This document shows positions 17,598 to 27,264 of a DNA stretch of 64,000 bases, piece after piece. Position 1 is the first letter of the stretch, and every line of letters begins with the position of its first letter. This stretch comes from CAG-411 sp963643465 (GTDB lineage: Bacteria > Bacillota > Clostridia > Lachnospirales > Lachnospiraceae). Below the pieces are notes generated by a model. That model saw nothing but the letters and a program-made list of their open reading frames with translations, was not told the DNA's origin and did no database searches. Location: contig CAVIJT010000001.1 in the NCBI GenBank assembly GCA_963643465.1, forward strand, positions 124,001-188,000, written 5' to 3'. A program made the position numbers and the translations under genes.

Positions 17598-18932
17598 TTA
17601 GGTCTCGGATTCTGGTACTTCCATCTGTTCAAATATAGAAGCCAGACACTCTTCTTCTTCCTGAAAAGAATATTTTTCATATACACCTTGCCTCAAAAAT
17701 CCATTAACCTCTCCTATTTTTGCAATAGAATAATCAATATCTTTATTAGAACCCTTTTTATAAGCTCCTATGTTAATCAAATCTTCAGCCTCACTATAAG
17801 TAGCCAATACATTTCTTAGATTTCCAGCCGCTTTTTTATGTTCATCTGTCACAATAGAACTCATACATCTGGAAATACTTGCTAACACATCTATGGCTGG
17901 ATAATGATTCTTTTGCCCCAACTTACGTGATAAAACAATATGACCATCCAAAATACCTCTGGCTGTATCTGTGATTGGCTCATTAAAGTCATCACCATCT
18001 ACCAATACCGTATACAATCCCGTAATGGAACCTTTCTCCGCATTACCTGCTCGTTCCAGTAACTTAGGCATCTCTGCATATACACTTGGCGGATATCCTC
18101 TGGAAACCGGAGGCTCTCCGGAAGCAAGTCCAATCTCTCGTTGCGCCATAGAAAAACGAGTAAGGGAATCCATCATAATCAATACATCCTTCCCCTGATC
18201 TCGAAAATATTCTGCAATAGCCGTTGCAGTCTGGGCTGCTTTTTTACGAATTAATGCCGGTTTATCAGAAGTGGCAACCACTACTACAGAACGAGCCATT
18301 CCTTCTGGTCCTAAATCTCGCTCGATAAATTCTCTAACCTCACGTCCTCGTTCACCTATCAACGCGATTACATTGATATCCGCTTTTGTATTTCTGGCAA
18401 ACATTCCAAGCAATGTACTTTTTCCTACACCCGATCCAGCAAACACACCAATACGCTGTCCCTTTCCAATGGTATTTAGTCCATCTACTGCTTTTACTCC
18501 TAACGGAAGAACCTCATCAATAATCTTTCTTTTTAATGGATCAGGAGGCATGGCTTCTACTGAATATCCTTCTCCTCCTTTGTCCAACTCAGAACCATCT
18601 ATAGGCACTCCAAGTCCATCCAAAGTTTTTCCAAGTAAAGCATCACTAGCATATACTTTAAGTGGCGCACCTGAGTTTTCTACTCGACTTCCCAGTCCCA
18701 CTCCTTCTACATTATCATAAGGCATCAATAACACTCTATCATCTCGGAAACCTACAACTTCCGCTTTTAGTCGCTCCCCACCATTCTTTGGAATAATGTA
18801 GCACATATCATTCAGTTTTGCATCCGGTCCAATGGATTCGATTGTCAATCCAACTACCTTTACCACTTTACCAAGTCTCTTTTCATACTGCTTTTCAAAT
18901 AAACTCTCGTACTTGTATAAATCAATCGCCAT
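17598..18932 (-). CDS. fliI: Flagellum-specific ATPase FliI
   Basis: FliI is the hexameric ATPase that energises export-substrate unloading, regulated by FliH and capped by FliJ. From the ATG at 18932 the product is 444 aa. It shows the F1-beta-like N-terminal domain, Walker A GSGVGKST at about residues 166–173, Walker B DVLIMMDSLTRFSMAQREIG, and SRGYPPSVYAEMPKLLERAG. This ATG gives the family start MAIDLYKYE and has GGCGGGGATAAAT upstream. An ATG 33 bases earlier has no ribosome site and would add 11 atypical residues. It lies 84 bp after fliH. Confidence 0.95.
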   Translation of the reverse strand: MAIDLYKYESLFEKQYEKRLGKVVKVVGLTIESIGPDAKLNDMCYIIPKNGGERLKAEVVGFRDDRVLLMPYDNVEGVGLGSRVENSGAPLKVYASDALLGKTLDGLGVPIDGSELDKGGEGYSVEAMPPDPLKRKIIDEVLPLGVKAVDGLNTIGKGQRIGVFAGSGVGKSTLLGMFARNTKADINVIALIGERGREVREFIERDLGPEGMARSVVVVATSDKPALIRKKAAQTATAIAEYFRDQGKDVLIMMDSLTRFSMAQREIGLASGEPPVSRGYPPSVYAEMPKLLERAGNAEKGSITGLYTVLVDGDDFNEPITDTARGILDGHIVLSRKLGQKNHYPAIDVLASISRCMSSIVTDEHKKAAGNLRNVLATYSEAEDLINIGAYKKGSNKDIDYSIAKIGEVNGFLRQGVYEKYSFQEEEECLASIFEQMEVPESET

Positions 18933-19016
18933 ATTTATCCCCGCCATCCAATTCTGTTTTTTCATTACTGTTTACATCTGACAGGGTGTGAACAGTAACC
19001 TTTCTCCCAATCCCTA

Positions 19017-19823
19017 CTACATCATCATCTTTAAGTCTTCCATAAGACCTTTCATCTGCACATCCAGACTACAATCTATAATTTGTTTGTCTGCTTCAAT
19101 AATACATTGATTCTGTTCTAAAGCAGAATCCTGTACAATATCCAATTCACAATTATCAGAAATCAACTCTATAATTTGCTCCTTTGCTCCTTGTACCATA
19201 TCTATGTCCGCCTCAGAAACACGTATTACTAAAGAGCTTGTCTTACCTAAATTTTTCAAAGATTGTTCCATCAGATACATAATAATATCTTTTTTGTCCT
19301 CTACTAACACTCCTGTTAATTTCTTAACTAATCCCATAACAATACGAACAAAATTAGGTTCCAACTCGTCTACCAACTGTTGATATTCCATCTCCAGCTG
19401 TTCTCTTCTTTTTTCTAATTCTTTTTTCTGCGAAGCAAGCTCTTCATTGGCTTTCACTAATCCATCTTTGTAACCAGCCTTTTTGCTTTCTTCTACAATC
19501 TTTTCTTTTTCAAATTGTGCAGTTACTTTTGCCTGTTCCAACAATTTTTCTGCTTCTTTTTGCGCTTCCTCTAAAATAATACCAGCTTGTTCATGCGCCT
19601 GCTCCAACGCTTCTTCTGATGCCACATTCTCTTGTTTTGATTCTTCCTCAAACATTTCTTCTGGAAATTCCTGATCGAATTCCTCTCGTTCTAAATCTCT
19701 CACTTCCACTTCCCCATGAGTGAGAATGCCTGGGACAAATCCTTTTACTTTTTCGTCGCTCTCCACCAGACGTTTCTCATCTTCGGTTACATGAAACGTA
19801 TAGTATTTTATCAGATTAGACAA
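19017..19823 (-). CDS. fliH: Flagellar assembly protein FliH (TTG start)
   Basis: FliH binds and regulates FliI and links it to the C-ring. The product has a charged N-terminal part, a long coiled coil rich in Glu, Gln and Lys (about residues 65–145) and a C-terminal globular domain ending QIIDCSLDVQMKGLMEDLKM. The start is decided by a perfect ribosome site, AGGAGGTGA, placed 8 bases before a TTG at 19823, giving 268 aa beginning MSNLIKYY. A GTG at 19835 lies within that site and is unlikely to be used. The gene overlaps the end of fliG by 8 bases, implying coupled translation. Confidence 0.88.
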   Translation of the reverse strand: MSNLIKYYTFHVTEDEKRLVESDEKVKGFVPGILTHGEVEVRDLEREEFDQEFPEEMFEEESKQENVASEEALEQAHEQAGIILEEAQKEAEKLLEQAKVTAQFEKEKIVEESKKAGYKDGLVKANEELASQKKELEKRREQLEMEYQQLVDELEPNFVRIVMGLVKKLTGVLVEDKKDIIMYLMEQSLKNLGKTSSLVIRVSEADIDMVQGAKEQIIELISDNCELDIVQDSALEQNQCIIEADKQIIDCSLDVQMKGLMEDLKMMM

Positions 19824-20820
19824 CGATCTCGTCACCTCCTCCTCTTGAAATAATAATTTCAGCGGAGTCTTCTAGTTTACGGATTACATTTACAATCTTC
19901 TGTTGTGCTTCCTCAACATCCTTCAAACGAACCGGACCCATAAATTCCATATCTTCTCGAATCATAACAGCCAAACGCTTTGATAGGTTGTTGAAGATTA
20001 CAGTCTGTACTTCCTCTGTTGAACCCTTCAATGCCATTGCAAGTTCATTGTTATCCACTTCACGCAACACTCTCTGAATAGACTTGTCGTCCAAAGAAAG
20101 AATATCCTCGAATACAAACATCTTTCTTCTGATCTCGTCTGCCAATTCTGGTTCTTCGATTTCCAATGTCTCGATAATATGCTTTTCTGTTCCTCGATCT
20201 ACGGTATTTAAAATCTCTACGATTGCATCTACACCACCAACAATTGTGTAATCCTGGTTTACCAAAGATGCCAACTTACGCTCCAATACTTTTTCTACCT
20301 CTTTAATTACATCTGGAGATGTACGGTCCATCTGTGCAATACGCTTTGCTACATCAGCCTGCTTTTCTGGAGATAAAGCTCCGATAATAACAGATGCCTG
20401 CGCTGTTGATAAATAGGACAAAATCAAAGCAATGGTCTGTGGATGCTCATCTTGAATAAAGTTCAATAACTGTGTTGGGTCTGTTTTCTTAACAAACTCG
20501 AATGGTCGAACCTGTAAAGATGCGGTCAACTTACCAATAACATCTCTTGCCTTATCAGAACCAAGAGCCATCTCAAGCAATTCTTTCGCATAAGAGATAC
20601 CTCCCTCTGCAATATATTGCTGTGCAAGACACACTTCGTAAAATTCATCCAAAACTGATTCTTTCTTTGCTGCTGATACACTTCTAGTATTGGCAATCTC
20701 CAACGTTAATTGTTCTATTTCATCTTCTTTCAAATGCTTAAAAACATTAACGGATTTCTCCGGTCCCAAACTAATCAGCAAAACAGCTGCTTTTTCTAGT
20801 CCACTCATTTCTTCCTTCAT
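19816..20820 (-). CDS. fliG: Flagellar motor switch protein FliG
   Basis: FliG is the C-ring protein that contacts MotA and the MS-ring. The 334-aa product begins MKEEMSGLEKAAVLLISLGP, a typical FliG start. It contains the middle-domain sequence ILSYLSTAQASVIIGALSPE and the C-terminal torque helix region with MFVFEDILSLDDKSIQRVLR and VDNNELAMALKGS. The ATG at 20820 is selected by AAGGAGGT seven bases upstream. A longer frame from 20865 has no ribosome site and adds unrelated residues. About 140 bp separate it from fliF. Confidence 0.97.
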   Translation of the reverse strand: MKEEMSGLEKAAVLLISLGPEKSVNVFKHLKEDEIEQLTLEIANTRSVSAAKKESVLDEFYEVCLAQQYIAEGGISYAKELLEMALGSDKARDVIGKLTASLQVRPFEFVKKTDPTQLLNFIQDEHPQTIALILSYLSTAQASVIIGALSPEKQADVAKRIAQMDRTSPDVIKEVEKVLERKLASLVNQDYTIVGGVDAIVEILNTVDRGTEKHIIETLEIEEPELADEIRRKMFVFEDILSLDDKSIQRVLREVDNNELAMALKGSTEEVQTVIFNNLSKRLAVMIREDMEFMGPVRLKDVEEAQQKIVNVIRKLEDSAEIIISRGGGDEIVV

Positions 20821-20961
20821 CCCAAGTACCTCCTTATCCAAACACACCCAAGCAAAGCATAACAAAACCTATGCTCCCCTTGGGTGCGTAGTCCAAAGCA
20901 TGTTGATAGTCCATTCCATCTTACGCAGAATACTATGTCTATCTAGCTTTCATATCTCTCA

Positions 20962-22581
20962 TTAGCCCCAATCCTCATTAATCCAGTTACGCAACAATTG
21001 CGCCACTGCTTCCGGATTCTCATCTACGAATTTCTCAATCATCTTTCGAGTCTCAGAAACTTCGCCAAATTCAATATCCTCCAAGGACTGATTTTCTTTT
21101 GTAGTAGCAAGTAACTGTTCCACAGATAATTCTGGTTCCAATTCGGTAACATCCATTGGTGCAGTTCCCTTGAATACGACAAATATTAACAATGCTACAA
21201 TCAAAACAGCTAATATAATCATCAAAATATTGCTTGTTGCTACCGGAGTAGTCTCTGCTTCCACAAATACTGGTTGTTCATAAGCAATTACTGAGATGTC
21301 CGCTGTTGAAATTCCAGTTGCTTTTTCAATCAAATCAATTACATCATCACTTACTGCAATCTGTGTTGGTTGACTGTTCTCATTTTGGAACTGCTCAAAA
21401 GTAGTTCCATCCAACTCTCCTGCGTCTTCCATTTTCTTCTCATCATAAATAGTATATTTCTTTAATACAATTGCAACAGAAGAATTATCTGCATCCATAG
21501 CTCCTACTGCTTCTACTGTAGTAGTTTCTTTCTTATTTACCTCATATTCGTATTTATTTAATACCACTTCCGAATTAGAAGTTCCACTGCTCTGAAACAT
21601 ATAATCGGTATCATCCGCATTGGAATCGGTTCCAGGTATTCCACCTGAGCCACTATTACCAGTAGAATTATATTCATAACTTGACGAGTATGGTCCCTGT
21701 TCTCTTCCTTCCGGTGTGGAATACTCCGTATACAAAGAGGATACTTGATCCATATCAAAACGAATATTAGATGCGCCAATCTCCACTTCGTTATAGTCTG
21801 CTTTCAAAAGTACCTGCTTTAAGTCATTCTTAATCACAGCTCTTAATTTTTCCTGATATTGTGCTGCCGACGAAGCACTTCCGCTGATTCCTTCCGCACT
21901 GGAACCATCAAACAACAAATTACTATCGGTATCTACAATAGTAATTAAATCTGTATCCTTATTTCCAACTGCAGTAGCCAGATAATTAGCCATTCCCTGT
22001 AATGCAGTTTCATCTAACTCATCGGACAACTCTAACATAACTGCCACAGAACTCTCCTGATTCTCAGCAAAGATAGTTCCATCATCTTCCGGTGAATTAA
22101 TAGAAACAAAAGCATCTTCTACTCCATTTATAGATTTTAAATAATTCCGAATTTCACTTTGAAATGCCAATGTATATTTCCGATTCTTCTCGCCTTCTGT
22201 AGTGTCTATGCCATTGTCTAAAGCATCTTCCCAATTCATATCACTTGTTGAAGTGCTTCCTACAATTTCATTGCTCCCCATCAGCAACATCGCATCTGTA
22301 GTCTTACTTTGATCGACTGAAATTTCATAACCTGCAGATGTATTGTCATACTCATACGCAATACCCTCAGCATCCAGTAACTCTCTCAACTCTGTTACAC
22401 TTGTTTCATCTTCCAGAGTAACCAAATGTGTGTACTGCGTTCTGGTCAATACAAATACCAATATAGCAATCGCAAGTAACACAGTTACAATCACAGATAT
22501 TATAATTGCTTTCTGCTTGGCTGTGTACTTATTCCAAAACTCCAAGAGCTTCTCTGGCATCTCCTTTAACTTATCTAGCAT
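20962..22581 (-). CDS. fliF: Flagellar MS-ring protein FliF
   Basis: FliF builds the MS-ring and collar in the membrane. The 539-aa product has an N-terminal transmembrane helix (about residues 24–47), the YscJ/FliF ring-building domains with RKYTLAFQSEIRNYLKSING and VEDAFVSINSPED, a central Gly/Ser/Asn-rich collar region, and a second transmembrane helix near residues 450–470 (ILMIILAVLIVALLIFVVF). A cytoplasmic tail ends in PEAVAQLLRNWINEDWG, which binds FliG. TAGGAG precedes the ATG. The product is of ordinary length. Confidence 0.96.
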   Translation of the reverse strand: MLDKLKEMPEKLLEFWNKYTAKQKAIIISVIVTVLLAIAILVFVLTRTQYTHLVTLEDETSVTELRELLDAEGIAYEYDNTSAGYEISVDQSKTTDAMLLMGSNEIVGSTSTSDMNWEDALDNGIDTTEGEKNRKYTLAFQSEIRNYLKSINGVEDAFVSINSPEDDGTIFAENQESSVAVMLELSDELDETALQGMANYLATAVGNKDTDLITIVDTDSNLLFDGSSAEGISGSASSAAQYQEKLRAVIKNDLKQVLLKADYNEVEIGASNIRFDMDQVSSLYTEYSTPEGREQGPYSSSYEYNSTGNSGSGGIPGTDSNADDTDYMFQSSGTSNSEVVLNKYEYEVNKKETTTVEAVGAMDADNSSVAIVLKKYTIYDEKKMEDAGELDGTTFEQFQNENSQPTQIAVSDDVIDLIEKATGISTADISVIAYEQPVFVEAETTPVATSNILMIILAVLIVALLIFVVFKGTAPMDVTELEPELSVEQLLATTKENQSLEDIEFGEVSETRKMIEKFVDENPEAVAQLLRNWINEDWG

Positions 22582-22755
22582 CTTACCAATCTCCTACCGT
22601 TCTTTTCTCTCGCATCATCGGTTCCCAACCCCAGCGAATACGTTTTCTCTATATATTAACACACAAAGGCAAGCAACCGCGGTTCCCTGCCTAGTCTGTT
22701 CATCGTTCTAATTGTAACCTTATCAGGCAACAATCAGAACGAATTGTCATCCATA

Positions 22756-23121
22756 TTAGAACTGCATATTCATAATCTGATTATATGCATCAACTACTGC
22801 ATCACGAACAGCCACAGTATACTGTAATGAAAGATTTGCCTTCTGCTGCGCAATCATCAGTGTATGAGTATCTTCTGATAATCCCATAGCGTAGTTCAAC
22901 TCTTCCTCTTCTGCTGCATTCGTATACTCATTTGTCTCGTTAATCAAATCTAACGCAGACTGAAAAACGGTTTCAAAAGAACCATCATTTTCTTCATCAG
23001 AAACCGATGAAATTAGACTGTTGTAATTATTCGTTATACCACTGATACTATTCGCAGAATAATCACTGTATGTACTGCTAATATCATTTGTCCCTAACAA
23101 GCTGCTGATACTCAAACTCAT
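22756..23121 (-). CDS. fliE: Flagellar hook-basal body protein FliE
   Basis: FliE joins the MS-ring to the rod and is the first exported rod component. The 121-aa product has a variable serine-rich N-terminus and the conserved C-terminal block (DTHTLMIAQQKANLSLQYTV, then AVRDAVVDAYNQIMNMQF), in which MIA.QKA..S and the closing RD..V.AY..IM are the family hallmarks. The ATG at 23121 has AAAGGAGA upstream. Eight extra residues from an earlier GTG are not supported. It follows flgC by about 100 bp. Confidence 0.93.
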   Translation of the reverse strand: MSLSISSLLGTNDISSTYSDYSANSISGITNNYNSLISSVSDEENDGSFETVFQSALDLINETNEYTNAAEEEELNYAMGLSEDTHTLMIAQQKANLSLQYTVAVRDAVVDAYNQIMNMQF

Positions 23122-23219
23122 GTCACTGTCTCCTTTTCCTAGCACTGCTCCCCATTTATCGTTGCAGCATCTAATCTACCTTAACCTATTCGTTCTTTCC
23201 CGTTTCCCCATTATATCTC

Positions 23220-23657
23220 TTACTTACCAATCTGTAACGCCTGTGTTGTCATTGCTTTTGTGGCATTAAAAGCAGTTACATTTGCTTCATATGCACGACT
23301 GGCATCAATCAAGTTTGTCATCTCTGTAACGGTATTTACATTGGGATATTCCACATATCCCTCTTCATTAGCATCCGGATGAGACGGATCATATACCAGC
23401 GTCATAGCTGTCTCTGTATCTTCCACAATAGCTGAAACCTTTACACCATTGCCAATAGAACTGGATGCCACACTCAAATAATCATTAAAACTATCTGATG
23501 GTTTTTCTTCAAAAACAACTGTTTTTCTTCTATATGCAACACCATTTTCATTTCTAGTTGTGTTTACATTTGCAATATTCTCTGCAATAACATCTGTACG
23601 CAAGCGTTGTGCAGTCATTCCACTTGCACTAATATCCATTGCTCCAAACGCTGACAT
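23220..23657 (-). CDS. flgC: Flagellar proximal rod protein FlgC
   Basis: FlgC is a proximal rod subunit. The 145-aa product has the N-terminal rod/hook signature (MSAFGAMDISASGMTAQRLR, then TDVIAENIANVNT) and the C-terminal match (NVNTVTEMTNLIDASRAYEA, then NVTAFNATKAMTTQALQI), both needed for the D0 coiled coil. The ATG at 23657 is chosen because GAGGAGGGG lies 5 bases upstream. The gene is 18 bp downstream of flgB. Confidence 0.95.
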   Translation of the reverse strand: MSAFGAMDISASGMTAQRLRTDVIAENIANVNTTRNENGVAYRRKTVVFEEKPSDSFNDYLSVASSSIGNGVKVSAIVEDTETAMTLVYDPSHPDANEEGYVEYPNVNTVTEMTNLIDASRAYEANVTAFNATKAMTTQALQIGK

Positions 23658-23675
23658 ACTACCCCTCCTCAATTA

Positions 23676-24062
23676 TTATTTTCCAATTGCAGTTGCCAAA
23701 CGACTAAACTCCTGGGAAATCGCATCTGTCATAACATTGTACTTAATCTGGTTCTTTGCCAACTCTGAGTTTTCTGTATCAATGTCCACATTATTCCCAT
23801 CTGAGCGATAGCTCAAATTAGCATTATCTGTATAAATGGTTGCTTCAAGTGTAGATAAATCCATGCCATCTACATAACTATCCATACTGTCGCCACCCGC
23901 CATCTGTTCAATCAAATAAGTTTCAAATTGTACATCTTGTCGCTTATAATTTGGCGTATCTACATTCGCAATATTGTTAGACAATATTGTATTTCTTAAC
24001 CAACTAGCATCTGTTGCCTGTTGTAATACATTGATATAATTATATGCGCCTGAATCAATCAC
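23676..24062 (-). CDS. flgB: Flagellar proximal rod protein FlgB (GTG start)
   Basis: FlgB is the first gene of the flagellar operon and a proximal rod subunit. The 128-aa product shows the rod signature TILSNNIANVDTPNYKRQDV with the downstream FET that is typical of FlgB, and a helical C-terminus (NQIKYNVMTDAISQEFSRLA). Translation starts at a GTG at 24062 preceded by AAGGGGTGATAGC. An extended -10 sigma-A promoter lies 35–62 bp upstream in the gap after codY. Confidence 0.95.
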   Translation of the reverse strand: MIDSGAYNYINVLQQATDASWLRNTILSNNIANVDTPNYKRQDVQFETYLIEQMAGGDSMDSYVDGMDLSTLEATIYTDNANLSYRSDGNNVDIDTENSELAKNQIKYNVMTDAISQEFSRLATAIGK

Positions 24063-24096
24063 GCTATCACCCCTTCTCGTCCATTCATCATATTAT

Positions 24097-24124
24097 ATTA
24101 TAACAATAAATCACAAAAAAGCAA
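24097..24124 (-). promoter_or_regulatory. Sigma-A promoter of the flgB flagellar operon
   Basis: On the minus strand the gap between codY and flgB carries TATAAT (24097–24102) preceded by TGT, an extended -10 element. TTGCTT (24119–24124) lies 16 bases upstream. The start point would lie about 27 bases before the flgB GTG. I saw no riboswitch or sigma-28-type element in this 113-bp gap. Confidence 0.65.
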
Positions 24125-24175
24125 GAAATGTTACAAAAAATATAATCCTTTTTACCATTTCTCTTTTTGTGAACT

Positions 24176-24949
24176 CTATTCCTCTTTTATACATTCTAAT
24201 TCTTCAAAAACCGCATCATTTAACACACGAATATATGTACCTTTCATCCCTGAAGAGCGAGATTCAATAATTCCTGCACTCTCAAATTTGCGAAGCGCAT
24301 TTACAATCACAGATCTTGTAATTCCCACACGGTCCGCAATTTTACTAGCAATCAAAATCCCCTCATTGCCATCTAATTCACCAAAAATATGTGTAATCGC
24401 CTCTAACTCAGAGAAAGATAATGTACTGATAGCCGAACGAACAACCTGTACTTTTCTTGTTTTAGCAGCACTTTCCTCATTAACAGCACGAAGCATCTCA
24501 AGCCCTACAACTGTTGAACCATATTCACTAAGAATGATATCATCAATACTATAACTTTCTTGTTCCCGATATACAAACAAAGTACCAAGTCGTTCTCCTG
24601 CAATATCAATAGGTGTAACAATTCCCTGATACTGATTGGAACCTTCAAATTCAAAACCTAGTGTCTCCATGTTTACATTTTCTTTTGTAGAAAGAATACT
24701 TAATAATCTCTCATTGAGCATCTTATCAATGTAAACTCCCACTTTCCCTTGTAATAACTGGGTAATTTCTGTGATTTTAGAAAGCTTTTTAACTCCCAGA
24801 ACTTTTCCCTTTTTACTAATGACTAATGTATTAGAATCTAAAATTTCACTTAATACTTTACAAATATCATTAAATACCACTTTATGTGAACTATTATTGT
24901 GTAATAATTTATTAATTTTTCTTGTTTTATCCAACAACTGTACGCTCAT
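24176..24949 (-). CDS. codY: Global nutrient-sensing repressor CodY
   Basis: CodY is a GTP- and branched-chain-amino-acid-sensing regulator of stationary-phase genes in low-GC Gram-positive bacteria. The 257-aa product has the N-terminal GAF domain (MSVQLLDKTRKINKLL, with VGVYIDKMLNERLLSILS) and the C-terminal winged helix with SFSELEAITHIFGELDGNEG, ILIASKIADRVGITRSVIVN and ALRKFESAGIIESRSSGMKG. AGGAGG lies before the ATG. It starts only 34 bp after topA, so it is probably co-transcribed with it, and the flagellar operon follows. This neighbourhood matches Bacillus (codY–flgB). Confidence 0.97.
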   Translation of the reverse strand: MSVQLLDKTRKINKLLHNNSSHKVVFNDICKVLSEILDSNTLVISKKGKVLGVKKLSKITEITQLLQGKVGVYIDKMLNERLLSILSTKENVNMETLGFEFEGSNQYQGIVTPIDIAGERLGTLFVYREQESYSIDDIILSEYGSTVVGLEMLRAVNEESAAKTRKVQVVRSAISTLSFSELEAITHIFGELDGNEGILIASKIADRVGITRSVIVNALRKFESAGIIESRSSGMKGTYIRVLNDAVFEELECIKEE

Positions 24950-24983
24950 ACCAATCCTCCTATGTGATTATCATCAGTTGTAC

Positions 24984-27056
24984 TTATTGTTCTTTTTTTG
25001 CATTTTTAACAAAACCGCAATTTGTATCCAGACAAACTAATTTTGCACCCTTCTCCACAAGAACGCCACCACAATCCGGACATTTTTCTGCTGAAGGTTT
25101 CTGCCAAGTCATAAAGTCACACTCTGGATTATCCTCACATCCATAGTATCTTCTTCCCTTTTTCGTCTTTCGAATAACTACTTCTTTGTCACATTTTGGA
25201 CAAGCAATACCAATTTTTTCTAAATACGGTTTCGTATTTCTACATTCCGGAAATCCTGGGCAGGCAAGAAATTTGCCATGAGGTCCATATTTGATTACCA
25301 TATTTTTCCCGCACTGCTCACAAATTACATCTGTAACTTCATCGTGAATCTCTACTTTTTCTAATTCTTCCTGTGCTTTTGTTACTGCCTCTTCTAAATC
25401 CGGATAGAAATTGCGTACTACTGTCTTCCACTGAATGGTTCCATCTTCTACGCCATCAAGCAAGGTTTCTAAATTAGCAGTAAAATGAAAATCTACTATG
25501 CTGGTAAAGGATTCCTTCATAATATTATTTACAATTTCTCCAATTTCTGTAACATAAAGATTTTTATTTTCTTTTGCAATGTATCTTCTAGCAATAATGG
25601 TACTAATAGTTGGTGCATAGGTACTTGGACGACCAATCCCCAACTCTTCCAACATTTTTACTAAAGATGCCTCTGTAAAATGCGCTGGTGGCTGCGTAAA
25701 ATGTTGTGCTGGATTTAATTCTTCCAGTGTCAGTTCAGAATCCATAGAAATGGATTTGTGCATGGTACTCTTCTCCTCCTTATCATCCTCTGCAGTATAC
25801 ACGCTCATAAATCCATCAAATACTACTTTGGATGCAGATGAAGTAAAACGATACTCTCCAGCATCAATTTTTATAGAAGTTGTCTCATACTTTACATTTT
25901 CCATACGGCTTGCCACAAAACGCTTCCAGATTAACTGATACAACCGAAACTGCTCTCTGGACAAATCCTCTTTTACCACCGTAGGTGTCAATTCTACATA
26001 AGTAGGACGAATCGCCTCATGCGCATCCTGTATCTTCTTTTTTGTAGATTTCTCATTCACTTTGGAAGCCACATACTGTTCTCCATAGGTTTCTTTGATA
26101 AATTCTCTTGCAGATTGATCTGCCTCCTCCGAAACACGAGTAGAATCGGTACGAAGATAAGAAATCAAACCTACTGTTCCATGACCTTTTATAGCAATTC
26201 CTTCATAAAGCTGCTGTGCAACACGCATGGTTTTTTGAGTAGCAAAATTCAGTGCCTTGGATGCCTCCTGCTGCAAGGTACTGGTAGTAAATGGCAACGG
26301 TGCTTTTTTTATTCTTTCACCTTTTTTGATATCTGCAATTTCAAATTTTGCTTTTTCCAGACTCTTTTGAATCTCCTTTATTTGTTCTTCACTTTTTATA
26401 GCAATTTTTCCGTTTTTGTCACCATAAAATTTAGCAATTAATGGCTTTCTCTCTTTACTTACATGCAGACTCGCATCAAGAGTCCAATATTCTTCTGGTA
26501 TAAAAGCATTTATTTCATCTTCTCTATCACAAATCAAACGAAGCGCAACAGACTGCACACGTCCTGCACTTAATCCTCTTTTTACTTTTACCCACAACAA
26601 TGGACTGATACTGTAACCTACCATACGGTCAATCATACGTCTTGCCTGTTGTGAATCGACCATATTCATGTCAATTTCCCTTGCCTGCTTTAAAGATGCT
26701 TTTATTGCATTCTTTGTAATTTCATTAAAGGTAATACGACTGTACTGCTTTTCCTCTAATTTCAATGACTTTGATAAATGCCAGGAAATAGCTTCTCCCT
26801 CTCGGTCCGGGTCAGTTGCAAGATACACTTTGTCTGCCTTCTTTACTTCCTTCCGAAGTTTGGCAAGCAATTCTCCCTTTCCACGAATGGTAATATATTT
26901 TGGTTCAAAATCATTTTCGAAATCAATCCCCATTTGACTCTTTGGGAAATCTCTCACATGACCGTTCGAAGCAACTACTTCATAATTTTTACCTAAAAAC
27001 TTCTTAATTGTTGTTGCCTTTGCTGGAGATTCCACTATCACTAAATACTTTGGCAT
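24984..27056 (-). CDS. topA: DNA topoisomerase I (type IA)
   Basis: TopA relaxes negatively supercoiled DNA by a transient single-strand break. The 690-aa product starts MPKYLVIVESPAKATTIKKF. It has the TOPRIM motif DPDRE (from Asp82), the active-site tyrosine in SYLRTDSTRVS (Tyr300) and the usual four-domain core. Three C-terminal four-cysteine zinc fingers follow (CEQC...CPGFPEC, CPKC...CEDNPEC, CPDC...CLDTNC). The ATG at 27056 has TAGGGAG upstream. An earlier in-frame codon adds 14 atypical residues and is rejected. It is followed closely by codY. Confidence 0.97.
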   Translation of the reverse strand: MPKYLVIVESPAKATTIKKFLGKNYEVVASNGHVRDFPKSQMGIDFENDFEPKYITIRGKGELLAKLRKEVKKADKVYLATDPDREGEAISWHLSKSLKLEEKQYSRITFNEITKNAIKASLKQAREIDMNMVDSQQARRMIDRMVGYSISPLLWVKVKRGLSAGRVQSVALRLICDREDEINAFIPEEYWTLDASLHVSKERKPLIAKFYGDKNGKIAIKSEEQIKEIQKSLEKAKFEIADIKKGERIKKAPLPFTTSTLQQEASKALNFATQKTMRVAQQLYEGIAIKGHGTVGLISYLRTDSTRVSEEADQSAREFIKETYGEQYVASKVNEKSTKKKIQDAHEAIRPTYVELTPTVVKEDLSREQFRLYQLIWKRFVASRMENVKYETTSIKIDAGEYRFTSSASKVVFDGFMSVYTAEDDKEEKSTMHKSISMDSELTLEELNPAQHFTQPPAHFTEASLVKMLEELGIGRPSTYAPTISTIIARRYIAKENKNLYVTEIGEIVNNIMKESFTSIVDFHFTANLETLLDGVEDGTIQWKTVVRNFYPDLEEAVTKAQEELEKVEIHDEVTDVICEQCGKNMVIKYGPHGKFLACPGFPECRNTKPYLEKIGIACPKCDKEVVIRKTKKGRRYYGCEDNPECDFMTWQKPSAEKCPDCGGVLVEKGAKLVCLDTNCGFVKNAKKEQ

Positions 27057-27145
27057 CGTAACACTCCCTACTAACTTATTATGATTCTTATTGCGCAATC
27101 ATTCAAAAACAAAAAATGCTTCTTATACGCACGAAAACTTTTTTT

Positions 27146-27174
27146 AGCATACACTATTTTTTTTTACGAATCAA
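27146..27174 (-). promoter_or_regulatory. Candidate promoter of topA-codY
   Basis: On the minus strand TTGATT (27169–27174) and TATGCT (27146–27151) are 17 bases apart, about 90 bases before the topA ATG. About 33 bases further upstream, at 27208–27222, lies a 15-mer AATTTTCAGTCAATA that matches the CodY box consensus AATTTTCWGAAAATT at 12 of 15 positions. This suggests CodY control of its own operon. Both assignments are by eye. Confidence 0.45.
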
Positions 27175-27264
27175 GAAAAAAATTACTTTTTAACGACAAT
27201 TTTGCAGAATTTTCAGTCAATAATACAAATTTTCATGTAAACTTAAGGACGTTTTTCCCTTATA

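Noticed and set aside
24063..24175. Possible c-di-GMP riboswitch in front of flgB
   Set aside because: Looked for because Clostridioides has one there, but this 113-bp gap has only a promoter and no GEMM motifs.
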